Shown here piece after piece: positions 9,014 through 16,914 of a DNA stretch of 29,553 nt (the first letter of the stretch is position 1; every line of letters starts with the position of its first letter). The position numbers and the translations under genes were made by a program. The DNA comes from a virus. The DNA lies in the IMG/VR virus record IMGVR_UViG_3300032294_001388, positions 1 to 29,553 of that record; one strand, written 5' to 3'. The notes under the pieces were generated by a model. That model was not told where the DNA came from. It made no database searches and saw nothing but the letters and a program-made list of their open reading frames with translations.

Positions 9014-10222
9014 TTAGTTAATATTAAAAGGATTGAAGTTACTACTTGAACCAAATGCATTTTGAGATACATACACACGATATAAAACATTATGTAATGT
9101 TAATGTTTTATATTTAGCTACCCCACCAGTTCCATAAGAATCTAGATTAGTATAAGTTCCACTAGTATCAGCTTTTAAACCAAATGGACTATTTGTAGCA
9201 CCATATGTAAATGTGGTTAATCCATCAGTAGTAAATAAAGCATCTGGAGCAATAAAATAAAAATATCTATTAGGACTAAATGTAGCAGAGGTATAATTTT
9301 TATTACTAAATGCGAATGTTGATTTTACATCATTTACAAATGTATTACCTGATGCAATATTATTACTTGTAATATCTTCTGGAGCAGTTGCTGAATAACC
9401 AGAATAAATATTATACGTACTATATTTAACATTTCTATTACTAGTTAATGACGTTGTTGTGTTATCTGATTTTACTCCAGTAGCACTAGCAGTAATAGTA
9501 ATTTGACTACTAGTATTTGTAGAGCTTAAACTATTACCATTAGTTTGTCTAAGATAAAATACCTTTGTTGTATTCGATGCCCAATAATTAGCATCACCAG
9601 AATTTGTACTAAATGTAAAAGATGATGCTGGAGAAGTATAGGTGTCTGATAAACTATATTCTAAAGTCTCAGTAAATGTATCAGTGAATTCTATTGTGAA
9701 AGAATTACTTTGGAAAGATGTATTAACTTTAGCTGGACAAGGAGGATAACTAGTAGTTGTATTAATATCTCCTGGAGGAAAAGCATATACAATAGTTAGT
9801 GTGATATTAGTTAAATTAGTATTGATTAATGTTGTATTTCCAACAGCACCAGATAATGACAATGTGGGAGTAGAAATAGATTTTGAACAAGGTGATTCTG
9901 GAGTTTTTAATTGAACAGTATTATCCGTAACTTTAAATATATAACCAGTACCTGATGCATCAAATTTTAAAGGTGTACCATTAGGTAAGTTAATAGTCTT
10001 AGATTCTGCTGCTACACCACTTTCATCATTACCAATTAGAGTTATACTTGTAGTTCCAGTAGTTGTTCCACCACCAGATCCATCACTACCACCATTACTA
10101 TCATTATTTCCTATATACTCTGCAATAAGTTTATTAACAAAATCTTTCAAGGATATACCACTACCCTTATCGCAGATAACATTATCCTTCCTTAAAATAA
10201 TATCGTCATTACAACCAGCCAT
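9014..10222 (-). CDS. Structural/tail protein with Gly-Ser linker
   Basis: I do not recognise the family of this 402-residue protein. It has a short N-terminal domain (residues 1-38, with C4 and C17), a flexible linker very rich in Gly, Ser, Asn and Thr (about 39-59), and a long beta-rich C-terminal part dominated by Ser, Thr and Asn. A small anchor plus a linker plus a beta-rich body is a common plan for fibre or appendage proteins. It is the first gene after the terminator at 10315-10342, so it either has its own promoter in the 142-base gap upstream or is reached by read-through. It is followed by the fibre operon with a two-base gap. Confidence 0.7.
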   Translation of the reverse strand: MAGCNDDIILRKDNVICDKGSGISLKDFVNKLIAEYIGNNDSNGGSDGSGGGTTTGTTSITLIGNDESGVAAESKTINLPNGTPLKFDASGTGYIFKVTDNTVQLKTPESPCSKSISTPTLSLSGAVGNTTLINTNLTNITLTIVYAFPPGDINTTTSYPPCPAKVNTSFQSNSFTIEFTDTFTETLEYSLSDTYTSPASSFTFSTNSGDANYWASNTTKVFYLRQTNGNSLSSTNTSSQITITASATGVKSDNTTTSLTSNRNVKYSTYNIYSGYSATAPEDITSNNIASGNTFVNDVKSTFAFSNKNYTSATFSPNRYFYFIAPDALFTTDGLTTFTYGATNSPFGLKADTSGTYTNLDSYGTGGVAKYKTLTLHNVLYRVYVSQNAFGSSSNFNPFNIN

Positions 10223-10314
10223 ACACTTTTGTTTTGAATTTAAAATTAATCATACATCTCACCTAATTTGTTTAAGATAAAAATGTACTATTCACATAAT
10301 ACTATTGTATATAG
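10223..10314. other. Gap between terminator and 402-aa gene
   Basis: AT-rich sequence with no open frame worth calling. On the minus strand it contains TAATTTTA, one base off the TAnnTTTG promoter box, about 20 bases before the start codon at 10222, but nothing that decides the promoter. The 402-residue gene must be transcribed either from here or by read-through of the terminator. Confidence 0.3.
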
Positions 10315-10342
10315 TAAAAAAGGGTGAGCTTTTGGCCCACCC
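10315..10342 (-). terminator. Intrinsic terminator after the 613-aa structural gene
   Basis: On the minus strand the sequence reads GGGTGGGC, loop CAAAA, GCTCACCC, then a run of seven T (10321-10315). The stem is 8 bp with one G-U pair. It lies 22 bases after the stop of the 613-residue gene and closes that transcript. The A run on the other side gives it a partial mirror form, but no plus-strand gene faces it. Confidence 0.85.
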
Positions 10343-10364
10343 TCTTTTTATTAGGTTAGTTAGA

Positions 10365-12206
10365 TTAAGATGCAGTTTCAGTAGTTTCATTAACCAATGC
10401 ATTAATATATCCTGTTACAGCTGTATTAGATGTAGGTACAGCAATAATTGTCAAATTAGTCATTGATTGAGTGGAGGTATAAGCAGTATCAACTTCAGGC
10501 ATATACTCAATGTAATACAAAGTGTAAGGTCCAGCAGCGTCAATCTTATTTTGGAATGGATCCATTACCATTGCATTATAACGAGGGCTCTTAAACTGTT
10601 GCTTGTACTTCAAAGAGTAAGATTGATATTGGTGAGCAATATGTCTTACTTCTTCTTTCAACAAGTTAGGGAATTTAACTTCGACTTCAAGACCAGTAAA
10701 TTCTTTACTTGCTCCTGTAGATCCAGTTACAGACTTATATTTACCAATTGCAAAACCTGCAGTTTGTGTACAAGCTGTTGATCCAAAATCACTAAAATTA
10801 ATAGTATTAATTGCAATTGTGAAAGGTGTGATCAATCCAGATTGAGTTTGGTCAAATACAATAGGAGTTTGGGTAGAAACACCAGCATTAATAGGAGTAG
10901 TAGTATACCAATCATACTTAGCACCGTAAGGTCCTTCGTGGAAATAACCATTCAATCTTACGATATCCCATTTATAAGGGAAAATAGTAGGATCTGTAAC
11001 ACCAGAAGCATAAGAAAGATTATAGTTAATTTGTTCTTTAGCATCTACCATAAGTGCAGCAGTATAAGTTTTACCAGCAACAACAGCTTCAGTCTTAAGA
11101 GGATAAAATCCAGGTACTGCAGCTTGAGCAACAGTAAGAGCCTCATGCCAAGTGCTATATTTAGTAACATCGATAATTACCTCACGAGTAGAAGCAACTC
11201 TAGAAGTTAACAATAAGTGAGATGGGATATTAGTTGTAGCATTTGTAGAAACACCAGTATAATTAGTTACTGGATTTAAAATGTTTCCATTTTTAAAATA
11301 TACAATATCTGTAACAGTTCCATCTGAAGAACTACAAAAATTAATTACAGCAGTAACATTTACAAATGAAGCCATCATAGTATCATCAGCAAAGTTTTTA
11401 ACTAAGTTAAACAATGCAGAAAATGGAGCATATTGGTTAGATGTTGAAGAAGCACCATTACTTGTACTAACAAATGTTTTCGATGCCATTGCTGAGTATC
11501 CACGAGTGATACCAAATGGAGAAATATTATTAGCTTGTGCAGATCTTACACGTACAGAGAAAGTATATTCTTTGTCAGCTTCAAATTCCAAAGTTCCAGC
11601 AGCAACAGAGCTACCAGGTCTAGTAATTTCAATTTTATTAGAAGTAGCAGTAGTTCCAGATACATAAATCTCACCAAGATAAATTACCAATCCTCCTGTA
11701 CCAGCTGCAGTAACATCACCAATATTGGTAGCAGTAGTAATAGTACCATTAGAACTAGAATTAGTAATACAATAGTACAAACCAGAACCACTATAGTAGA
11801 AAGAACCTGCTACAAAAGCACGAGAAGATGAACCATCAGCACCGCCCCCATTGTAAGTAAGCATTGATCCAGCTGCACCAAAGATTTTTCCTTGACGAGA
11901 ATAATCATCTGTACCAACAAGTTTACGAACAGATACAATTTTAGAAGGATTGATGACACCAGATTTGATAACACCAAGTTCTTTTTCAATTGCATCAGTT
12001 TGATTTAAACCTTGTGCAAAATAAAAAGGTACTGTTGGTACACCATCTGCTAGTAATAAATGACTAGTAGAATAAGAGTTTGCAGTAGTGGCATAAGCCG
12101 CAATTTGAGAATTTGCCAATGATGCCAAGGGAGTCCAAGGATCTGATGTGGCTGGTGCAGATGCAGAAGATCCTGCTACCAAGAAGTGGGTGACTCTAAA
12201 GTCCAT
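10365..12206 (-). CDS. Large structural protein, probably abundant
   Basis: This 613-residue protein is beta-rich with a high Ala/Ser/Thr content and an N-terminal stretch DFRVTHFLVAGSS. A charged helical patch lies near residues 75-110 (DAIEKELGVIKSG). The middle contains two apparent beta domains, and the C-terminal part has KEEVRHIAHQYQSYSLKYKQ followed by beta strands. I do not recognise the family. It lies downstream of the capsid gene and two small genes that look like head-completion genes, ends in a strong terminator, and uses codons like those of the capsid gene. These points suggest an abundant virion protein such as a capsid decoration, ring or tail-tube-like component. The choice among these is inference. 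Confidence 0.75.
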   Translation of the reverse strand: MDFRVTHFLVAGSSASAPATSDPWTPLASLANSQIAAYATTANSYSTSHLLLADGVPTVPFYFAQGLNQTDAIEKELGVIKSGVINPSKIVSVRKLVGTDDYSRQGKIFGAAGSMLTYNGGGADGSSSRAFVAGSFYYSGSGLYYCITNSSSNGTITTATNIGDVTAAGTGGLVIYLGEIYVSGTTATSNKIEITRPGSSVAAGTLEFEADKEYTFSVRVRSAQANNISPFGITRGYSAMASKTFVSTSNGASSTSNQYAPFSALFNLVKNFADDTMMASFVNVTAVINFCSSSDGTVTDIVYFKNGNILNPVTNYTGVSTNATTNIPSHLLLTSRVASTREVIIDVTKYSTWHEALTVAQAAVPGFYPLKTEAVVAGKTYTAALMVDAKEQINYNLSYASGVTDPTIFPYKWDIVRLNGYFHEGPYGAKYDWYTTTPINAGVSTQTPIVFDQTQSGLITPFTIAINTINFSDFGSTACTQTAGFAIGKYKSVTGSTGASKEFTGLEVEVKFPNLLKEEVRHIAHQYQSYSLKYKQQFKSPRYNAMVMDPFQNKIDAAGPYTLYYIEYMPEVDTAYTSTQSMTNLTIIAVPTSNTAVTGYINALVNETTETAS

Positions 12207-12238
12207 GTTTTTAGTTTTTAATTATTAAACAAAAAGGG

Positions 12239-12955
12239 TTATTCGTTGCGTTGTTGTCTAGATTGAGAATACTGTACCTGAGCATTATCTGTAATAGTCA
12301 TTGCTAATTGCTCAACGATAATATCCAAGAGTTCATCTTCTAAGTGTGGAGGGAACTCACAATCTATTGTAGTTGAATTAACTACTTGCGAATTTGGCAA
12401 TCTTTTTTTATATCCTATAATATCTATTTCTCTAGGTAGTCGTAGATAATCTATATATAGCTTATTTAAAGTGTAATCTTCAGCTTTATGAAGCACTAAA
12501 TTATCTGTTGACATTGTTAATAACTGCTCTTGCCAATCAAATGAAGGTTTGTAATTTGAATCCTTCATGTAGTTTTGAACATCATTGTTTGGAACAAGGA
12601 TGTTATAAATTTTTCTATTCTTACAATTACCCTTATCAGCAGTGCAATAAGAGTTGATATAAAACATATAATCTGGCAATGAGGTTGTACTCACTACCAG
12701 ATTATTGTTAGACTTTGTAATATTCATCTCAATCTCTTTCTGAATCAAGAAGTCAAGATCATCAAATCTTTTTCTAAATGATTCAAAACCCATCTTATAA
12801 ACGTTATTTAAACCAATCTTTCTTTTTACCAAAACAAGTTGAGCAGAGTTAATTGCTCTTACTTTATCAGGTACAGAGATCTTAAACTGATCATTAGTAC
12901 CAGATTTGTTAAGGTATTGGTCAATACGTTTAGAAAGATGCTCAGATGAGATCAT
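12239..12955 (-). CDS. Probable head-tail connector or adaptor protein
   Basis: The 238-residue product is mostly helical and begins MISSEHLSKRIDQYLNKSG. It has a middle region LSTDNLVLHKAEDYTLNKLY-like, then YIDYLRLPREIDIIGYKKRL, and a C-terminal helix (FPPHLEDELLDIIVEQLAMT, about 200-220). Size, helical character and position (second gene after the capsid, just before a large structural protein) match head-completion or ring proteins, which in podoviruses include P22 gp4-like adaptors. Its start overlaps the end of the 317-residue gene by 14 bases. The assignment is by context and shape; no family motif was recognised. Confidence 0.65.
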   Translation of the reverse strand: MISSEHLSKRIDQYLNKSGTNDQFKISVPDKVRAINSAQLVLVKRKIGLNNVYKMGFESFRKRFDDLDFLIQKEIEMNITKSNNNLVVSTTSLPDYMFYINSYCTADKGNCKNRKIYNILVPNNDVQNYMKDSNYKPSFDWQEQLLTMSTDNLVLHKAEDYTLNKLYIDYLRLPREIDIIGYKKRLPNSQVVNSTTIDCEFPPHLEDELLDIIVEQLAMTITDNAQVQYSQSRQQRNE

Positions 12956-13895
12956 ATGTTAATGTTAGATAGTTTTTTAATTTCTCAGAGTAAATTAAAT
13001 AAATTTCTTGTTGTGATGGATCAGAGAGTACCATTTCAAATTCTTCAAAAGAATTAGCAAGTGCTGGACTTGTTTCTGTCTCTCTAATTACACCACCTCC
13101 AAATCTACGAACAATACCCTCGTTAATTAAACACTTAGCTAAGTATTTACCATCCAAAATATCATCCGACATAGCACAAAAGTTATTGAACTCTTGTACC
13201 ACTTCTAGCTTAGAATCTCTGATATAATCATCAATGATAGTATAAACTTCTTCATTAGAAGTACGGTATGATACACCAAGATCACCAATGATGATTGCAA
13301 TCTTTCTTCTCTTATTCTCAGAGATCTTCTCAAGGTTAATGATAGCCTTGTTCTGTTCTTTCTTCTTACTTACTTTAGCATCAATCTCCTCTGCAATATT
13401 TTCAATGTACCAGTGACATTTAGGATCACAAGTACCATTCTCCCAATCTTTCAAAGATTTTGCAATTTGAGGGTGAACAGATAACCACAAGTAAGTGATG
13501 TATTGCTCAGGGATTTCTAAGTTAAATACATTCTCTCCATCCTTCAATGCAAATCCTGCTTTGGTATTAGGTTCAGTTGGAGAAGATACTTTCTTATAGA
13601 AATCACTTCTTGGTCCAAGTTCTAAACCTGTTGCATCTTCTAGTTGTTTCTTAAGCTTACGAATTTTTTCTTTCTCAGCTTTCTTTACTTTTTCATCTGT
13701 GATTTTTTCAATCGCTCTGAAGTCTTCATCTAAACCTGTCCAGTATTTGTTAAAGCTGGAATCAAAATAAGGTGAAATGATGAAGTTTGTTCCTGGTACT
13801 CTGCTCAATCCCGCTTTTCTCAGTGAACGAGATAAAGTGAAATCATGTACTCCCCCCTTTTTAGGAATGGGTTTAATTTTTACAATTCTAGCCAT
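12942..13895 (-). CDS. Hypothetical virion-cluster protein after capsid
   Basis: The 317-residue product starts with a basic segment (MARIVKIKPIPKKGG), has a strongly charged, probably coiled-coil stretch at about residues 63-95 (KITDEKVKKAEKEKIRKLKK), a WYIENIAEEI motif near 162 and a second Lys/Glu-rich helix near 180-200. I do not recognise the family. It is the first gene after the terminator that closes the capsid transcript and overlaps the next gene by 14 bases, so it most likely belongs to head completion or the neck. Transcription must come from read-through or a promoter in the 79-base gap, where no good TAnnTTTG box is visible. Confidence 0.65.
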   Translation of the reverse strand: MARIVKIKPIPKKGGVHDFTLSRSLRKAGLSRVPGTNFIISPYFDSSFNKYWTGLDEDFRAIEKITDEKVKKAEKEKIRKLKKQLEDATGLELGPRSDFYKKVSSPTEPNTKAGFALKDGENVFNLEIPEQYITYLWLSVHPQIAKSLKDWENGTCDPKCHWYIENIAEEIDAKVSKKKEQNKAIINLEKISENKRRKIAIIIGDLGVSYRTSNEEVYTIIDDYIRDSKLEVVQEFNNFCAMSDDILDGKYLAKCLINEGIVRRFGGGVIRETETSPALANSFEEFEMVLSDPSQQEIYLIYSEKLKNYLTLTYDLI

Positions 13896-13928
13896 AAATA
13901 TTTTTTTGCTAAGTTAATCAATAATTCT

Positions 13929-13957
13929 AAAAATAGAAAGGGGGAAACCCCCCTTTC
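13929..13957 (-). terminator. Strong intrinsic terminator after major capsid gene
   Basis: On the minus strand the stem is GAAAGGGGG / CCCCCTTTC (9 bp, perfect) with loop GTTT, followed by TATTTTT. It starts 18 bases after the capsid stop codon. It would end or strongly reduce transcription before the head-completion genes. Confidence 0.85.
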
Positions 13958-13974
13958 TTAATTTTCAGAGATTA

Positions 13975-15597
13975 TTAGAATGTTGGATCAACCTGTGGTT
14001 GTTCTTTCAAGATTACAGTACGAGAAGGATCTTCCAAGAATACCCCTACACGATCTTTCATCCACATAGTGTACCAAGGATTTCTGTGTGCAGATTGCAT
14101 ACCTTGCATAGAACCAAATCCAAATGGAGATACAGTACCTTGCTCATAACCCCAGCTCATTCCAGGAGCACCTTTGTGACGGATCTCACGAATACGTTGA
14201 GGAGCAGAAGCACCATCAGAACCTTCAGATACGTCAAATACCATGAACATAGGAGCTGACTTCTTAGATGGACCATATTCCAAGTTACCCATTGGATCAT
14301 CCAAAGCAGGCATGTGTTTGAAATCTACTTGTCCAGTTTCAGTGGTAATGAAGTGGTCAAAAGCATAACCCAAACCAAGGTTCATAGAAGGCTTGTTTTG
14401 AGAGATACCATGCAACATACCAGCATTAGCAGGATCAATACGGAATCCAGAGTTAAACAATTCTTTTTGCAAAGTGTTGTTGATCAAATCCATACCAGCT
14501 TCGTTAGTATAGATAGTTACTTTACGATCACCAAATGCACGTCTGCGATAGAACAAATCACCAAATACAGTACGCAACAAGTTAACACCAAATTCACCAC
14601 GGTTGTAGTAAACTACGTTACCTTGCTCCATTTGCTCGTACAAACCAGCACCTACCAAAGTGTTAGATTGACCACCTTGTCCAGGAACCATACCAGATCT
14701 ACCCCAGATCAACTTATTAACTTTCATGTCAAGCATTTCTTTCTTCAACATCAAGTCAATAGTCTTAGCCCAACGCAAGTCAACGATCATTTCCTTACCA
14801 TTGCGACCAGTAGTAGTTTTACCAATGAAAGAGATATCTTTAGCATTTCCTTCTCTATCCTTATTCAAGTTGATAGTGAAGTTCTTACCAGAAGCATCTT
14901 TCAATTGACGCATTTCAGCCCATTCAGTTACAGTGTGCTCAACACCAAATGATTCTCCCAAAGTGTGCATCACTTCAAGTTCACCATCTGTCAAACCAAG
15001 ACCTGACAATTTAGTATCGAATTCACCAATGATGTTATCAACCTTGAAGTATTCAACACCAACTTGCAAGAATTTAGCTTGTACGAAAGCATCAGCATCA
15101 CCACCAGTGATAGTGAAAGTGTACTTCCATCCTTTTCCGTATGGCTCAGGATCTTTAGTTACGTACAACAAAGCATTTTGCTCAATACGGTGTGCAGTGA
15201 TACGATCACCATGAACAAATACCTTTCTGTCAAATACCAACTGGAAAGTAGTTCCATACTGACCAGGCTTAAGATTAGCACCAGTACCAACAGATGGTAC
15301 TAAGTTTTCAATAATTTTAGGATACTCAACCCCTTTACGGATTCTGTAAGTGAAAGAATCAGAGTGAGTGGTCAAGTAGAATGGTTCAGCTGCAGAAATA
15401 AGATTCAAGAAATCATTGGAGTACAACTTAGTTTGGTTGAACAATTCAATGATGTCTCTGTCGTACTTTTCAGGTGAATCCATGTACAGAGAGTAAAGGT
15501 GATTACTATCAGTAAATTTACCGATTGCATCACGATACATAGAGGAGGTTTCTCCAACTACGAATCTTTTGGGGTACCCAGGAAGAGTGTTTGCCAT
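13975..15597 (-). CDS. Major capsid protein (candidate)
   Basis: The 540-residue product starts MANTLPGYPKRFVVGETSSM. The call rests on context: it is third in the order terminase, portal, acidic scaffold-like protein, and it is closed by a perfect 9-bp terminator. Its codons have many C-ending forms (AAC, TTC, TAC, ATC) compared with the AT-ending neighbours, as expected for a very highly expressed gene. Length is in the range of large HK97-fold capsid proteins (crAss-like proteins are about 500 residues). A possible E-loop and spine region cannot be assigned by eye. The motif KKEMLDMKVNKLIWGRSG (about 290) is strongly amphipathic. I saw no protease motif in or next to it. Confidence 0.8.
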   Translation of the reverse strand: MANTLPGYPKRFVVGETSSMYRDAIGKFTDSNHLYSLYMDSPEKYDRDIIELFNQTKLYSNDFLNLISAAEPFYLTTHSDSFTYRIRKGVEYPKIIENLVPSVGTGANLKPGQYGTTFQLVFDRKVFVHGDRITAHRIEQNALLYVTKDPEPYGKGWKYTFTITGGDADAFVQAKFLQVGVEYFKVDNIIGEFDTKLSGLGLTDGELEVMHTLGESFGVEHTVTEWAEMRQLKDASGKNFTINLNKDREGNAKDISFIGKTTTGRNGKEMIVDLRWAKTIDLMLKKEMLDMKVNKLIWGRSGMVPGQGGQSNTLVGAGLYEQMEQGNVVYYNRGEFGVNLLRTVFGDLFYRRRAFGDRKVTIYTNEAGMDLINNTLQKELFNSGFRIDPANAGMLHGISQNKPSMNLGLGYAFDHFITTETGQVDFKHMPALDDPMGNLEYGPSKKSAPMFMVFDVSEGSDGASAPQRIREIRHKGAPGMSWGYEQGTVSPFGFGSMQGMQSAHRNPWYTMWMKDRVGVFLEDPSRTVILKEQPQVDPTF

Positions 15598-15628
15598 TGT
15601 ATTTAATTTTTAAATGTTAAATGTTGTT

Positions 15629-16828
15629 TTAATCAAGAAACCCACCTTTTTTACCAGGAGTTAGAGTACGCTTCTTTTTAGTTACTCCAAAATCCCACAT
15701 CTTTTTGGTTTCCTCTTTTACTGCTTTTTTGATAGCTGAGTCTACTTTCAAACCACTTTTCAAAAACTTAGCAAGTTTAAGTAGTGATTCTGGACTACGT
15801 TGTGCATCTACAAAATCTTTGTATAATGCTGTAACTGGTCTACCATCTACTGTTTTATATGGTGTGTCAGTTAAGTAGGGGATAAGTTCATCTACATCTC
15901 GTGGAGTAAATGGGATATTATCAATTTGTCCTACTTGTACTGCTTGTCTAACAGAGCCTTCAATAGTTTGAGCAAATCTTAATCTAGCTTGCTCATCTTC
16001 ATATTGTTTTCTCTTAGTTTCCATTTCAATCATCTGTTGCTTCTGATAGTAATGGTTTGCTAATTTTGCTTTAGCTTGTTCAGCTTTCTTTTCTAATTTA
16101 CCAAGATCTCTAAGATCTACAATCTCCTCGCTAATTTCATTTGGATCTCTATCTGGTTCCAACATCCGCATGTATTCAAATACAATGCGTTCTTGGTTAG
16201 TTTCATTCTGAATGTCATACTGCTCAATAAAGCTTTGTGATTCCATTGCTTCAAAGTAAGATCTAGGATCTACACCATCTTGAGCAACCTTCATTAAGAA
16301 CTCTTTCTGCTGAGGTCCAAACCTTGAAAAAGCTTGTTCAATATATTCATTTGCAAGTTTTCTTGCATTATCTTCAAACTTAGATACAAATGTATCTTCA
16401 TTCCATTCAAACTCCTCATCTGCTTCTTCCTCTTCATCAGGTGTAAATACACCTAACTTAGTTAAATTCTTACCAAATAATTCAAAGAAGTTTGCTTCAC
16501 CTTCTTCCTCCTTTTCAACCTTTGTTTCATTTTTCTTAGGAGTGGGTGCTTTAGAAGCTGGTTCATCTTCCTCATCATCTGTTTCATACGTGTTGAGGAG
16601 ATCTTCAATAGTATCCTGATCTTTCAAAAAAGGTTCATCCTTTAATGCTTTTACAGGATCTACTTCATCTTCTTCTGTTTCTACTTTCTTAGATGCAGCT
16701 GGTGCTGGTTCATCTAACTTTTCAAGATCTACATCAGCTCCTGGATTGTAATCTTGTAATAGGGTTGTAGCATCAATAACTTCTGAACTTTCTACACCCA
16801 AGCTGTCAATAAAGTTTTCTGTACTCAT
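15629..16828 (-). CDS. Acidic scaffold-like protein
   Basis: The 399-residue protein has an extremely acidic N-terminal part (about residues 30-145, with runs such as EEEEADEEFEW), a helical middle with a long coiled-coil-like segment (about 245-290, KLEKKAEQAKAKLANHYYQK), and a basic tail (KKMWDFGVTKKKRTLTPGKK, about 375-395). An acidic helical protein with a basic C-terminus directly upstream of the capsid gene is the usual picture of a scaffolding protein, in which the basic end binds the capsid protein. It starts after an 86-base gap that holds a TATCTTTG promoter box, so scaffold and capsid may have an extra promoter. Assignment is by composition and position. Confidence 0.75.
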   Translation of the reverse strand: MSTENFIDSLGVESSEVIDATTLLQDYNPGADVDLEKLDEPAPAASKKVETEEDEVDPVKALKDEPFLKDQDTIEDLLNTYETDDEEDEPASKAPTPKKNETKVEKEEEGEANFFELFGKNLTKLGVFTPDEEEEADEEFEWNEDTFVSKFEDNARKLANEYIEQAFSRFGPQQKEFLMKVAQDGVDPRSYFEAMESQSFIEQYDIQNETNQERIVFEYMRMLEPDRDPNEISEEIVDLRDLGKLEKKAEQAKAKLANHYYQKQQMIEMETKRKQYEDEQARLRFAQTIEGSVRQAVQVGQIDNIPFTPRDVDELIPYLTDTPYKTVDGRPVTALYKDFVDAQRSPESLLKLAKFLKSGLKVDSAIKKAVKEETKKMWDFGVTKKKRTLTPGKKGGFLD

Positions 16829-16914
16829 ATAATTTATAATTCAAAGTTGTTACTCTTTTTCTTTAAAAACAAAGATATTCTATTTTTTAAAATCCCTCTG
16901 CTATATTTATCGCA
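16829..16914 (-). promoter_or_regulatory. Internal promoter candidate before scaffold and capsid genes
   Basis: The minus strand has TATCTTTG at 16877-16870, an exact TAnnTTTG box, 41 bases before the scaffold ATG at 16828, giving a predicted leader of about 36 bases. No TTTG -33 box is evident. A weak TCTTT/AAAGA hairpin overlaps the box. The position would boost scaffold and capsid output over portal and terminase. Confidence 0.5.

Noticed and set aside
14314-14952. Long open frame (212 codons) on the plus strand opposite the capsid gene
   Set aside because: The product is a low-complexity Ser/Thr/Ile/Val-rich shadow of the capsid codons, with no start signal or operon context; other plus-strand frames over 10467-11831 and 13999-15303 are of the same kind.
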